From Lascolabacillus massiliensis (lineage in GTDB: Bacteria; Bacteroidota; Bacteroidia; Bacteroidales; Dysgonomonadaceae): a stretch of DNA of 64,000 nt. Made by a program: the position numbers and the translations under genes. Location: the NCBI RefSeq assembly GCF_001282625.1, contig NZ_CTEJ01000002.1:1056501-1120500 (forward strand). The letters run 5' to 3'. Of this stretch, positions 54,548 to 62,375 are shown one piece after another. The notes under the pieces are model-generated. The model did no database searches. It was not told the DNA's origin and was given only the letters and a program-made list of their open reading frames with translations. How positions within the stretch are numbered: the first letter of the stretch is position 1; the number at the start of each line of letters is the position of its first letter.

Positions 54548-56581
54548 CTACCAGATAGAAGCACGCTCTTCTGCCGGTACATACATAGGATCCTCAGAAT
54601 CTATACCAAATGCTTCATACCATGCTTCAATATGAGGTAAAGCTCCATCAACCCTCCATTTTCCAAGAGAGTGCGGATCGATTTGAGTGAGCCTTAGAAT
54701 CTCAGCATCGCGAACATTTCCTGCCCAAAGTCCGGCATAACTTAAAAAGAAACGTTGTGCTGGAGTGAAGCCATCAATATTTTCATCTTTTTTAGCCTGA
54801 TCTGTTTTCTGAAAAGCATGATATGCAACCTGAAGACCACCATGGTCGGCAATATTCTCACCCAATGTAAATGTTCCATTAGCATGCACAGTGTCAAGTA
54901 CCACAATATTATCGAAGAAATCTACCAACACCTTTGCTCTTTCATCAAATCTGGCAGCATCCTCCGCTGTCCACCAGTCGGTAAGATTACCATCTTTATC
55001 AAACTTCCTGCCCTGATCATCAAAGCCATGTGTCATTTCATGTCCAATAACAACACCAATTCCACCATAGTTTATAGCATCATCACCATCCATATAGAAA
55101 AATGGGGGCTGCAATATTCCCGCGGGGAAGCATATCTCATTTGATGAAGGACTATAATATGCATTTACTGTTTGTGGAGACATATACCATTTTGTACGGT
55201 CAACCGGTTTTCCAAGCTCATCCATCATTTCTTCCCATGCAAACTCAGAAGCACGCATAATATTCTGCCAGTATGAATCATCCTTAATCTCAAGTGATGA
55301 ATAATCTTTCCATTTGTCGGGATACCCAATCTTTACGATAAATGTACCAAGTTTTTCCTGCGCTTTTTCCTTAGTAGCATCACTCATCCATTCCAGCTGA
55401 CTAATACGTTCGCCAAGAGATATTTTCAGGTTCTCAACGAGATTAAGCATCCTCTCTTTTGCTTCAGCAGGAAAATACTTCTCAACATACAGTTGTCCAA
55501 CTGCCTCACCCATTGCACCATTAACTGCATCTATGGTTCTTCTCCAACGAGGGCGTAGCTCTTTACTTCCACTCATTGTTCTACCATAAAACTCGAAATT
55601 AGCATTTACAAAATCATCACTCAAATAATTTGCAGCTGAATTTATAACTTTCCAGCTAAGATAATCTTTCAGCACCTCAATCGGTTCTCTTTCAATTATG
55701 GCAATTGCAGCTTTCACCGGTTCAATCTGAGAAACATTTAGGCTATCAATACCGGCAGCGCCTAGTTCATCAAAATATATATTCCATGCAAATGGTGCAA
55801 CCTGATTATCAAGTTCTGAGACCAATAGCTTATGGTAATTAAGTTCCGGTAAGCGACGCATCTCTTTTGTCACATGCGCACCTGCAAGCTCAGTTTCAAT
55901 TTTCATCACATTAGCAGCTGCTTTTTTAGCGTCTGCTTCACTATAACCTGTATTCTGGAATTGTGTCTCCATCAACTTTATATAAGCTGCACGAAGATTT
56001 TGTGAATGCTCATTCTGCAAAAGATAGTAATCCCTGTCGCCCATTCCAATACCGGATTGATATATATGAACAATATTCATACTGCTGTTTTTATCGTCCG
56101 GACCAACAGAAAAGCCGAAGAATGGATTTGAAACCACTTTTGAAAGTTGCGCAGACACTCTTATTATATCCTCTTTACTCACTACATCTGCAATTTTCTG
56201 TAACAATGGTCTAATTGGCTCAGCACCATCGCTATTCAATTTTACACTATCCATTCCTATAGAATATAAGTCTCCCACCTTCTGAGCATTGGTGCCATTC
56301 TCATAATCCTGTCCACTCAAGGCCTGAATCAAGGCCTGAATCTGGTGTTGATTCTCTTCACGTAGTTTGTCAAAAGATCCGTAACGCGCATACTCATCGG
56401 GTATAGGATTTGCTTTTTGCCATCCTCCTGTAGCATATTGATAAAAACTTTCACCCGGGCTAACTGTTGTGTCCATATCAGAGATATTAAGACCTTGAGT
56501 CATACCGGTTTTACCTTGTTCAGTGCAGCCTATTGTCGTCATTATAAAAAAAACTGTAATTGGGAACAATAATCGTTTCAT
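54548..56581 (-). CDS. M13-family zinc metallopeptidase (PepO/neprilysin-like), lipoprotein
   Basis: The 677-residue protein has a lipoprotein signal (FIMTTIGC) and the M13 zinc site HEMTH (about 514-518), LGENIADHGG with the third ligand Glu, and the substrate-binding NAYYSPSSNEICFPAGILQ. The C-terminus ends with W preceded by ERAS. M13 enzymes trim peptides up to about 40 residues. I take 56581 (MKRLLFPITV) as start; a further ATG at 56602 is in frame but adds residues before the signal. A -7 box at 56615-56622 fits. Surface or periplasmic peptide breakdown fits an amino-acid-fermenting lifestyle. Confidence 0.93.
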   Translation of the reverse strand: MKRLLFPITVFFIMTTIGCTEQGKTGMTQGLNISDMDTTVSPGESFYQYATGGWQKANPIPDEYARYGSFDKLREENQHQIQALIQALSGQDYENGTNAQKVGDLYSIGMDSVKLNSDGAEPIRPLLQKIADVVSKEDIIRVSAQLSKVVSNPFFGFSVGPDDKNSSMNIVHIYQSGIGMGDRDYYLLQNEHSQNLRAAYIKLMETQFQNTGYSEADAKKAAANVMKIETELAGAHVTKEMRRLPELNYHKLLVSELDNQVAPFAWNIYFDELGAAGIDSLNVSQIEPVKAAIAIIEREPIEVLKDYLSWKVINSAANYLSDDFVNANFEFYGRTMSGSKELRPRWRRTIDAVNGAMGEAVGQLYVEKYFPAEAKERMLNLVENLKISLGERISQLEWMSDATKEKAQEKLGTFIVKIGYPDKWKDYSSLEIKDDSYWQNIMRASEFAWEEMMDELGKPVDRTKWYMSPQTVNAYYSPSSNEICFPAGILQPPFFYMDGDDAINYGGIGVVIGHEMTHGFDDQGRKFDKDGNLTDWWTAEDAARFDERAKVLVDFFDNIVVLDTVHANGTFTLGENIADHGGLQVAYHAFQKTDQAKKDENIDGFTPAQRFFLSYAGLWAGNVRDAEILRLTQIDPHSLGKWRVDGALPHIEAWYEAFGIDSEDPMYVPAEERASIW

Positions 56582-56614
56582 GTGATGAAAATTTGAATTC
56601 AATTATTTAATGTG

Positions 56615-56622
56615 CAAAAATA
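56615..56622 (-). promoter_or_regulatory. Probable -7 box of the M13 peptidase gene
   Basis: Minus-strand TATTTTTG fits TAnnTTTG and would give a leader of about 27 bases. No -33 TTTG is seen at the expected place. Confidence 0.4.
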
Positions 56623-56636
56623 CAAAATATATTTCA

Positions 56637-56670
56637 ATTACTGTCAGATGGTTAGAACCAACACAGTAAT
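56637..56670 (-). terminator. Hairpin downstream of dapA
   Basis: ATTACTGT (56637-56644) pairs with ACAGTAAT (56663-56670), and inside them TGGTT pairs with AACCA. It lies 31 bases past the dapA stop. The T-run is poor, so it may be a terminator or a transcript-end stabiliser. Confidence 0.45.
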
Positions 56671-56700
56671 GTACCTCAAATCATAAGATATTCAGGATTG

Positions 56701-57594
56701 TCAAAGATATTTAGCTTTACTCAAAGCCTCTTTTATCATTAAAGCAGTCTTATCGCTAACTGGTACAAGTGGTAATCGCAATCTGTTCTTAATTATACCT
56801 TTTTGACTCAGAATTGATTTCACACCTGCTGGATTTCCTTCTATAAAAATAAGGTGAAAAAGCTCATTAAAATCCTCCTCCATTTTATTTCTGGCATTAA
56901 TAGAATCACCTTTAAGTGCACAATCCACTAGCCATGACATTTCCTTTGGAAAAGCATTCCCGAAAACAGAAATAACACCTATCCCTCCCATATCAATTAC
57001 TGCAGTTGTTACAGCATCATCTCCTGAAATTACAGAAAAACCTTTAGGGGACCCTTTTATAATTTCTTCAATCTGATCCAGTTTACCAGATGCCTCTTTT
57101 ATTGCGATCACTTTACTACAATCATTTGCAATTCTTAGAGTAGTTTCAGAAGTCATATTCACACCTGTTCTGCCAGGCACATTATATAAGATCAGAGGCA
57201 GAGGTGATGCTTCCGAGAGGGCTTTATAATGCTGATAAAGTCCCTCCTGTGTAGGTTTATTATAATAAGGAGTTACCGAAAGTATTGCACTAATACCACT
57301 AAAGTCAGACCTTTTCAGTTCCTCAACAAGTGCTAAAGTATTATTACCTCCTACACCCAAAACAACCGGTACCCTTCCGTCAACTTTTTTAACTATGAAT
57401 CTAGATACCTCTTTTTTCTCATCTTTAGAGAGTGTGGGAGTTTCAGCAGTTGTGCCAAGAGCCACAATATAATCTGTTCCATTATCCAACTGATAATCAA
57501 TTAAGCGGGATAAAGCTTCATAATCGATCGAACCATCATCATTAAAAGGAGTGATCATGGCTACTCCCAAGCCTTTCAAGTTTACTTCTGTCAT
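56701..57594 (-). CDS. dapA: 4-hydroxy-tetrahydrodipicolinate synthase
   Basis: DapA condenses pyruvate and aspartate semialdehyde in lysine and diaminopimelate synthesis. The 297-residue TIM barrel has GTTAE (47-51), Tyr137 and Arg142 in YNVPGRTG, and the Schiff-base Lys166 in AIKEASG, all catalytic residues. The frame is open to 57690, but a -7 box at 57664-57671 lies inside that extension and the first 32 codons do not resemble the family, so MTEVNLKGLG at 57594 is chosen. It is the only lysine gene here. Confidence 0.95.
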   Translation of the reverse strand: MTEVNLKGLGVAMITPFNDDGSIDYEALSRLIDYQLDNGTDYIVALGTTAETPTLSKDEKKEVSRFIVKKVDGRVPVVLGVGGNNTLALVEELKRSDFSGISAILSVTPYYNKPTQEGLYQHYKALSEASPLPLILYNVPGRTGVNMTSETTLRIANDCSKVIAIKEASGKLDQIEEIIKGSPKGFSVISGDDAVTTAVIDMGGIGVISVFGNAFPKEMSWLVDCALKGDSINARNKMEEDFNELFHLIFIEGNPAGVKSILSQKGIIKNRLRLPLVPVSDKTALMIKEALSKAKYL

Positions 57595-57663
57595 GAAATG
57601 ATAGATTTTACTTACAGTTTTATTACGTATCACCTGTTTTAAAAACAAAATGATCCAGAAATA

Positions 57664-57671
57664 CAAAGGTA
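57664..57671 (-). promoter_or_regulatory. Probable -7 box of dapA
   Basis: Minus-strand TACCTTTG fits TAnnTTTG, about 70 bases before the chosen ATG; no -33 TTTG is found at 18-21 bases. Confidence 0.45.
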
Positions 57672-57852
57672 CACAATTTTCAAAACGCACACTAAAAACA
57701 GATCGATTTTGTTGTCACTATTACAATTACATATATGAATTCACATATTTAAGTTTAATCCTGTATTGTCCTAATTTTTGTTTACATAAATCTCAATAAT
57801 GAGTAAGCCTAATTAAGGCTATAAATACACTTAGTCCAAAGATCACTTATAG

Positions 57853-57895
57853 ATACCTTATACATAGCTTATCTGCACATAAGGTATGTATAAGG
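57853..57895. repeat. Two overlapping inverted repeats upstream of hydG
   Basis: CCTTATACATA (57856-57866) is perfectly complementary to TATGTATAAGG (57885-57895). ATACCTTAT (57853-57861) is perfectly complementary to ATAAGGTAT (57879-57887). The two pairings share bases and cannot form together. They lie about 80-120 bases before the hydG -7 box. Confidence 0.6.
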
Positions 57896-57971
57896 AATCT
57901 TCGGCTGAAGTATACCCGATATTACTATAAATTTTGAGTCATAGTAATATTATATATCAACCTATTAATGT

Positions 57972-57979
57972 TATCTTTG
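57972..57979 (+). promoter_or_regulatory. Probable -7 box of the hydGFE operon
   Basis: TATCTTTG is the same sequence as in the rpsO promoter, 23 bases before the hydG ATG. The -33 position lacks TTTG, so an activator may be needed. Confidence 0.5.
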
Positions 57980-58002
57980 TGATAACCTGTAACTACTATA
58001 TT

Positions 58003-59424
58003 ATGCAATTTACTCCTGAAAAATACCGTGTTCCTGATATTCCAATGCAGCCGTTTATTGATGCGGAGGAGATATGGCAATACCTGAATAATACTTCTTG
58101 TTCGGCTGATAAGGTAAAGGATATAATTGATAAGTCACTGTCAAAAGAAAGATTAAACCTGGAGGAAGTCGCAACTCTTATTAATGCAACTGATACTGAC
58201 TTAATAGAGCAAATTAAAGAGGGAGCCAAACTGCTGAAGCAAAATATATATGGAAACAGAATAGTTCTATTTGCTCCTCTTTATGTTGGAAACAGATGTT
58301 CAAATAACTGCGACTATTGTGGGTTCAGAGCCTCCAATAAGGCTCAGGTACGAAAAACTCTAACTAATGATGAACTAATAAAAGAGGTTGAAGCACTTGA
58401 GGATGAGGGTCAGAAGAGACTAATCCTTGTTTTCGGTGAACATGCTGAATACTCTCCGGAGTTTATAGCAGATTCGGTTAGGACTGCCTACAGTGTGAAA
58501 AAAGGTAATGGGGAAATCCGACGCCTGAATATTAATGCAGCACCTCTGGATATTGAGGGATATAAAATAGTAAAAAAGTCCGGAATTGGGACATATCAGG
58601 TTTTTCAGGAAACATATCATCCCGAAATATATAAAAAGCACCACACATCAGGCAGAAAGGCTGATTATAACTGGCGTTTGACTGCCTTAGACCGGGCACA
58701 AGAGGCTGGAATTGATGATGTGGGAATAGGAGCCTTGATAGGTTTGTACGATTGGCGTTTTGAGGTTATGGGACTTGTGAGGCATACTAATCACCTTGAG
58801 GCCTGTTATAATATTGGTCCTCATACTATCTCATTTCCTAGGATTAAGGATGCATCAAACTTAAATATTGAGTCCAATTATTTTATCTCTGATGAGGACT
58901 TTGTCAGGTTGGTTGCTATTCTCAGATTAGCTGTTCCATATACCGGTATGATACTTACCGCGAGAGAGCCTGCTATAGTAAGAGATGAGATTATACAATA
59001 TGGTATTTCACAAATAGATGGTGGATCCAAAATAGAGCTAGGCAGCTATTCATTCAAAGGAAATAGTCATAACATTGATAGAAGTCAGTTCCAAATCAGT
59101 GATGATCGCCCATTAAATGATATAATAGATGAGCTGCTTGAACAAGATATGATCCCATCATTCTGCACTGCATGCTACAGGTTAGGAAGAACAGGAGAGC
59201 ATTTTATGGAATTTTCTGTTCCAGGATTCATTAAAAGATTCTGCACACCTAATGCAATCTTAACCCTGGCCGAATATCTGTTTGATTATGCACCCGAGCA
59301 GACAAGATTAAAAGGCATGATGGTGATTGAAAACAATTTAAAATCATTGAGTGCAAATTTAGAAAAAGAGGTAAAAGAAAAAATTAGCAGAATTGAAATG
59401 GGAGAGAGAGACCTGTATTTTTAA
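58003..59424 (+). CDS. hydG: [FeFe]-hydrogenase maturase HydG (tyrosine lyase)
   Basis: HydG is a radical-SAM enzyme that splits tyrosine to make the CO and CN ligands of the H-cluster. The 473-residue protein has the SAM cluster motif C-x3-C-x2-C (Cys99, Cys103, Cys106 in RCSNNCDYCGFR). It also has the second-cluster motif C-x2-C-x22-C (Cys388, Cys391, Cys414), which separates HydG from thiamine enzyme ThiH. The frame extends upstream to 57934, but that start lies before the -7 box, so the ATG at 58003 is used. It is the first gene of hydG-hydF-hydE; hydF starts 86 bases later. Confidence 0.95.
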   Translation: MQFTPEKYRVPDIPMQPFIDAEEIWQYLNNTSCSADKVKDIIDKSLSKERLNLEEVATLINATDTDLIEQIKEGAKLLKQNIYGNRIVLFAPLYVGNRCSNNCDYCGFRASNKAQVRKTLTNDELIKEVEALEDEGQKRLILVFGEHAEYSPEFIADSVRTAYSVKKGNGEIRRLNINAAPLDIEGYKIVKKSGIGTYQVFQETYHPEIYKKHHTSGRKADYNWRLTALDRAQEAGIDDVGIGALIGLYDWRFEVMGLVRHTNHLEACYNIGPHTISFPRIKDASNLNIESNYFISDEDFVRLVAILRLAVPYTGMILTAREPAIVRDEIIQYGISQIDGGSKIELGSYSFKGNSHNIDRSQFQISDDRPLNDIIDELLEQDMIPSFCTACYRLGRTGEHFMEFSVPGFIKRFCTPNAILTLAEYLFDYAPEQTRLKGMMVIENNLKSLSANLEKEVKEKISRIEMGERDLYF

Positions 59425-59510
59425 AGGTTTTGACAATTTCCCTCTAAAATAATTATATGATATTTAAATGTTAAGGCATAAGGCCTGATCTGAAAATTGT
59501 TAATTAAATC

Positions 59511-60749
59511 ATGAGCGTAACAAATCTTCATTTAGGAATTTTCGGTCGCACAAACACAGGCAAGAGCTCATTAATAAATATGCTGACCGATCAGGATATC
59601 TCAATTGTTTCTGAAAAAAAGGGGACGACTACCGACCCAGTAAAAAAAACAGTAGAAATATTTGGAATTGGTCCGGCCACCATAATAGACACAGCAGGAG
59701 TTGATGATTTGGGTGAAATCGGGCATCTGAAGATTCAAAAATCACTAGAAGTTATCCGCAGGGTTGATTGCGCAATACTCCTGATTGCCGGGAATCAGTT
59801 CGGTGATTATGAGGTAAGACTGATTGATCAGTTTAAAGAGCATGATGTACCCTATATTATTGTTCATAATAAAAATGATATAAGCAAAATAGCAGCAATT
59901 ACAAAAAATGCAATCAAATGGCACACAAATGCTGAAATTATAGATATAAGCACCCTCAATTCAACTGATAGAGACCTGTTGATCAATTCACTTAAGAAGA
60001 TTATACCTGAAACAGTATACAAGAACTTAACACTTATAGGAGACCTTGTAAAGCCAAAAGATTTAATCCTGATCATTATAGCAATAGACAGTGAAGCTCC
60101 AGAAGGTCGTTTGATTTATCCACAGAATCTAACTATACGTGATGCTATTGATAATCATTGCATCACGGTAGTTTTACGAGAAGATGAAATTGAAGATTTC
60201 TTAAAGAGTGGATTAACACCTGCACTGGTAATCACGGATAGCCAGATTTTCAAATCTGTAAAAGAGAAGCTGCCTGAAAACATCCCTTTAACCAGCTTCA
60301 GTATACTTTTTGCAAGATTAAAGGGGAACCTGATTGCTTATTTAAGGGGAACGCCTTGTATCTCAAACCTTAAGGATGGGGATAATGTCTTGATACTGGA
60401 GAGCTGCACACATCAGACAAGTTGTGATGATATCGGCAGAGTAAAAATACCAAAGAAACTAAAAGAATTCACAGGGAAGAGACTAAACTTCAAGATAATT
60501 TCGGGTCTGTCTCCTTTGCCTGAAAATATTGATGATTTTGCTCTGGTTATACAGTGCGGAGGATGTATGGTAACACGTAAACAGTTGTCAAACAGAATAA
60601 ACCCCTTCATCAAAAGAGGAATTCCGGTTACCAATTATGGAATGGCTCTGGCATATGTAAACGGAGTGTTTGAGAGAGTAGTATCAATTTTCAGAAAGTT
60701 TTACGAGTATGATAGAAACAATCCTAAACTACCCTTTATCGAGGGATAG
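59511..60749 (+). CDS. hydF: [FeFe]-hydrogenase maturase HydF (GTPase scaffold)
   Basis: HydF carries the immature di-iron site and hands it to HydA. The 412-residue protein has a GTPase domain with P-loop GRTNTGKS (12-19), DTAG and HNKND (G4-type). A middle dimerisation domain follows, and then a C-terminal cluster site: Cys299-x-His301 (ESCTHQ) and Cys349-x2-Cys352 (QCGGCM), matching CxH...CxxC. The last 41 bases overlap the hydE start in another frame, so the two are translationally coupled. Confidence 0.95.
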   Translation: MSVTNLHLGIFGRTNTGKSSLINMLTDQDISIVSEKKGTTTDPVKKTVEIFGIGPATIIDTAGVDDLGEIGHLKIQKSLEVIRRVDCAILLIAGNQFGDYEVRLIDQFKEHDVPYIIVHNKNDISKIAAITKNAIKWHTNAEIIDISTLNSTDRDLLINSLKKIIPETVYKNLTLIGDLVKPKDLILIIIAIDSEAPEGRLIYPQNLTIRDAIDNHCITVVLREDEIEDFLKSGLTPALVITDSQIFKSVKEKLPENIPLTSFSILFARLKGNLIAYLRGTPCISNLKDGDNVLILESCTHQTSCDDIGRVKIPKKLKEFTGKRLNFKIISGLSPLPENIDDFALVIQCGGCMVTRKQLSNRINPFIKRGIPVTNYGMALAYVNGVFERVVSIFRKFYEYDRNNPKLPFIEG

Positions 60750-61797
60750 ATTGATTGATCTTTTATCCTCTTCAGGTGAGGAAGAGAAAGCTTTGTTTGA
60801 TTACTCCACTGCGACCAAACTTAAAAACGTTGGCAATGAAGTTTATTTGCGTGGATTAATTGAACTATCAAACATTTGCGATAAGGATTGTTTTTATTGT
60901 GGAATCAGAAAATCAAACAACAACATTACCCGGTTTACTCTAAAATATGAAGAGGTAATAGAGTCAGTCAAATATGCTTATGAAAAGGGTTACGGATCAA
61001 TTGTCATTCAATCGGGAGAGAGATCATCAAGATCATTTTCAGATAAGATTGACAAGATAATCAGAGAATCAAAAAAAATCACCAATAACAATATAGGTAT
61101 TACACTTTCCTGTGGTGAGCAGAGCGAGGAGACATACCTCAGGTGGTTTGAAAGTGGTGCTGACCGATACCTGCTGCGTATTGAGACCTCTTCTGAAGAG
61201 CTATATAAAAAGCTTCACCCTAAAGATACACTACATAATTATACAAATCGTAGAAATGCTCTGGAGCTATTACGAAAAACAGGTTATCAGCTGGGAACTG
61301 GAGTAATGATTGGTCTGCCGTTTCAAACAACAGAAATGCTTGCAGATGATCTTATTTTCATGAGGGATTTAAATATCGACATGTGTGGAATGGGGCCTTA
61401 CATTGAACATACAAAAACTCCTTTATATAAATTCAGGGAACAATTACCTATTACTACTGTTCGATTGAGTCTTGCATTAAAAATGATTTCACTCTCAAGG
61501 ATATTAATGCCAGATATTAATATTGCTGCAACCACTGCCCTCAAAGTTTTAGACCAAAAGGCAACTGAAAAAGCTATAGCAATAGGAGCAAATGTAATAA
61601 TGCCCAACATCACTCCTTTATTTTATAGAAAAGAATATCTCCTATACGAAAACAGATCAGAGCCTCTATTTAGTTTTGAAGATGAACTTGCCCTTCTGGA
61701 AAAAAGATTAGAGACTATTTCTCATAGGATAGGCTATAATAAACAGGGAAATTCAAAGCATTATACTAAAAACTGGTCAAGATGTATACCAGAATAG
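60709..61797 (+). CDS. hydE: [FeFe]-hydrogenase maturase HydE (radical SAM)
   Basis: HydE is a radical-SAM enzyme that works on the HydG product on the path to the dithiomethylamine bridge. The 362-residue protein has Cys57, Cys61 and Cys64 in CDKDCFYCG (C-x3-C-x2-C), plus IVIQSGE and GADRYLLRIET, typical of HydE rather than biotin synthase. The start within hydF is supported by an N-terminus (about 1-50) that continues into the family pattern NEVYLRGLIELSN. The second, non-essential C-terminal cluster cysteines of some HydE proteins are absent. The stop lies 8 bases from the convergent hydC stop. Confidence 0.94.
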   Translation: MIETILNYPLSRDRLIDLLSSSGEEEKALFDYSTATKLKNVGNEVYLRGLIELSNICDKDCFYCGIRKSNNNITRFTLKYEEVIESVKYAYEKGYGSIVIQSGERSSRSFSDKIDKIIRESKKITNNNIGITLSCGEQSEETYLRWFESGADRYLLRIETSSEELYKKLHPKDTLHNYTNRRNALELLRKTGYQLGTGVMIGLPFQTTEMLADDLIFMRDLNIDMCGMGPYIEHTKTPLYKFREQLPITTVRLSLALKMISLSRILMPDINIAATTALKVLDQKATEKAIAIGANVIMPNITPLFYRKEYLLYENRSEPLFSFEDELALLEKRLETISHRIGYNKQGNSKHYTKNWSRCIPE

Positions 61798-61805
61798 GAT
61801 ATCAG

Positions 61806-62357
61806 CTATTTCCTATACTCATCTAAAATTGCTTTAACTCCATCAGGAGAGACTCTGCCAAAAACTCTTTCCCCAACTAATACCACAGGCGAGAGTCCAC
61901 AAGCTCCAACACATCGGAGACAGTTAATTGAAAACTTCCCATCAGAGGTTGTTTCACCTACTTTAATATTCAACTCTTTCTTGAACTCCTCAAGTACTTT
62001 TTCAGCACCGCGAACATAGCAGGCTGTACCTGTACATATTGATATTGGATGTTCTCCCTTAGGTATCATGGAGAAGAACGAATAAAATGTGACAACACCA
62101 TACACCTGTGCTACAGAGATATGCAGATTATGTGCAATTACATCCTGCACCTCTGCCGGCAGGTAACCAAACTCATGCTGTGCCTCATGTAATATGTTTA
62201 TTAATTCAAGTGGCTCGTTATCAAACATGTTACATATATTGTTTATCTTGTCGACCTTCTCCTTTGAGAGATTAACTCTAACCTCCACATTATCTGTTCC
62301 GGTCACTTTTTCCATGAAGCTGTATACTTCCGGATTAACTTTAATATTCTGACTCAT
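61806..62357 (-). CDS. hydC: NuoE-like [2Fe-2S] subunit of NAD-linked [FeFe] hydrogenase
   Basis: The 183-residue thioredoxin-like protein has the NuoE/HydC domain (about 30-183). The cluster ligands are Cys108 and Cys113 (CTGTAC) with Cys149 and Cys153 (CVGAC). ILHEAQHEFGYLPAEVQ and VYGVVTFYSFF are family hallmarks. In trimeric hydrogenases this subunit docks HydB, which binds NAD and FMN. It lies 18 bases after hydA. No nuo genes surround it, so it is a hydrogenase subunit and not part of complex I. Confidence 0.92.
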   Translation of the reverse strand: MSQNIKVNPEVYSFMEKVTGTDNVEVRVNLSKEKVDKINNICNMFDNEPLELINILHEAQHEFGYLPAEVQDVIAHNLHISVAQVYGVVTFYSFFSMIPKGEHPISICTGTACYVRGAEKVLEEFKKELNIKVGETTSDGKFSINCLRCVGACGLSPVVLVGERVFGRVSPDGVKAILDEYRK

Positions 62358-62375
62358 AATATTTACATATTTTGT

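Larger units (their letters stand above)
57595..58002. other. Divergent control region between dapA and hydG
   Basis: About 400 bases without a gene. From left to right: dapA leader and -7 box (57664-57671, minus), an AT-rich stretch with a short AGCCT/AGGCT inverted repeat near 57806-57820, two overlapping long inverted repeats (57853-57895), and the hydG -7 box (57972-57979). Confidence 0.55.

Noticed and set aside
57595-57690. Upstream start of dapA at 57690
   Set aside because: The extension contains a -7 promoter box and 32 residues foreign to DapA; 57594 gives the usual length.
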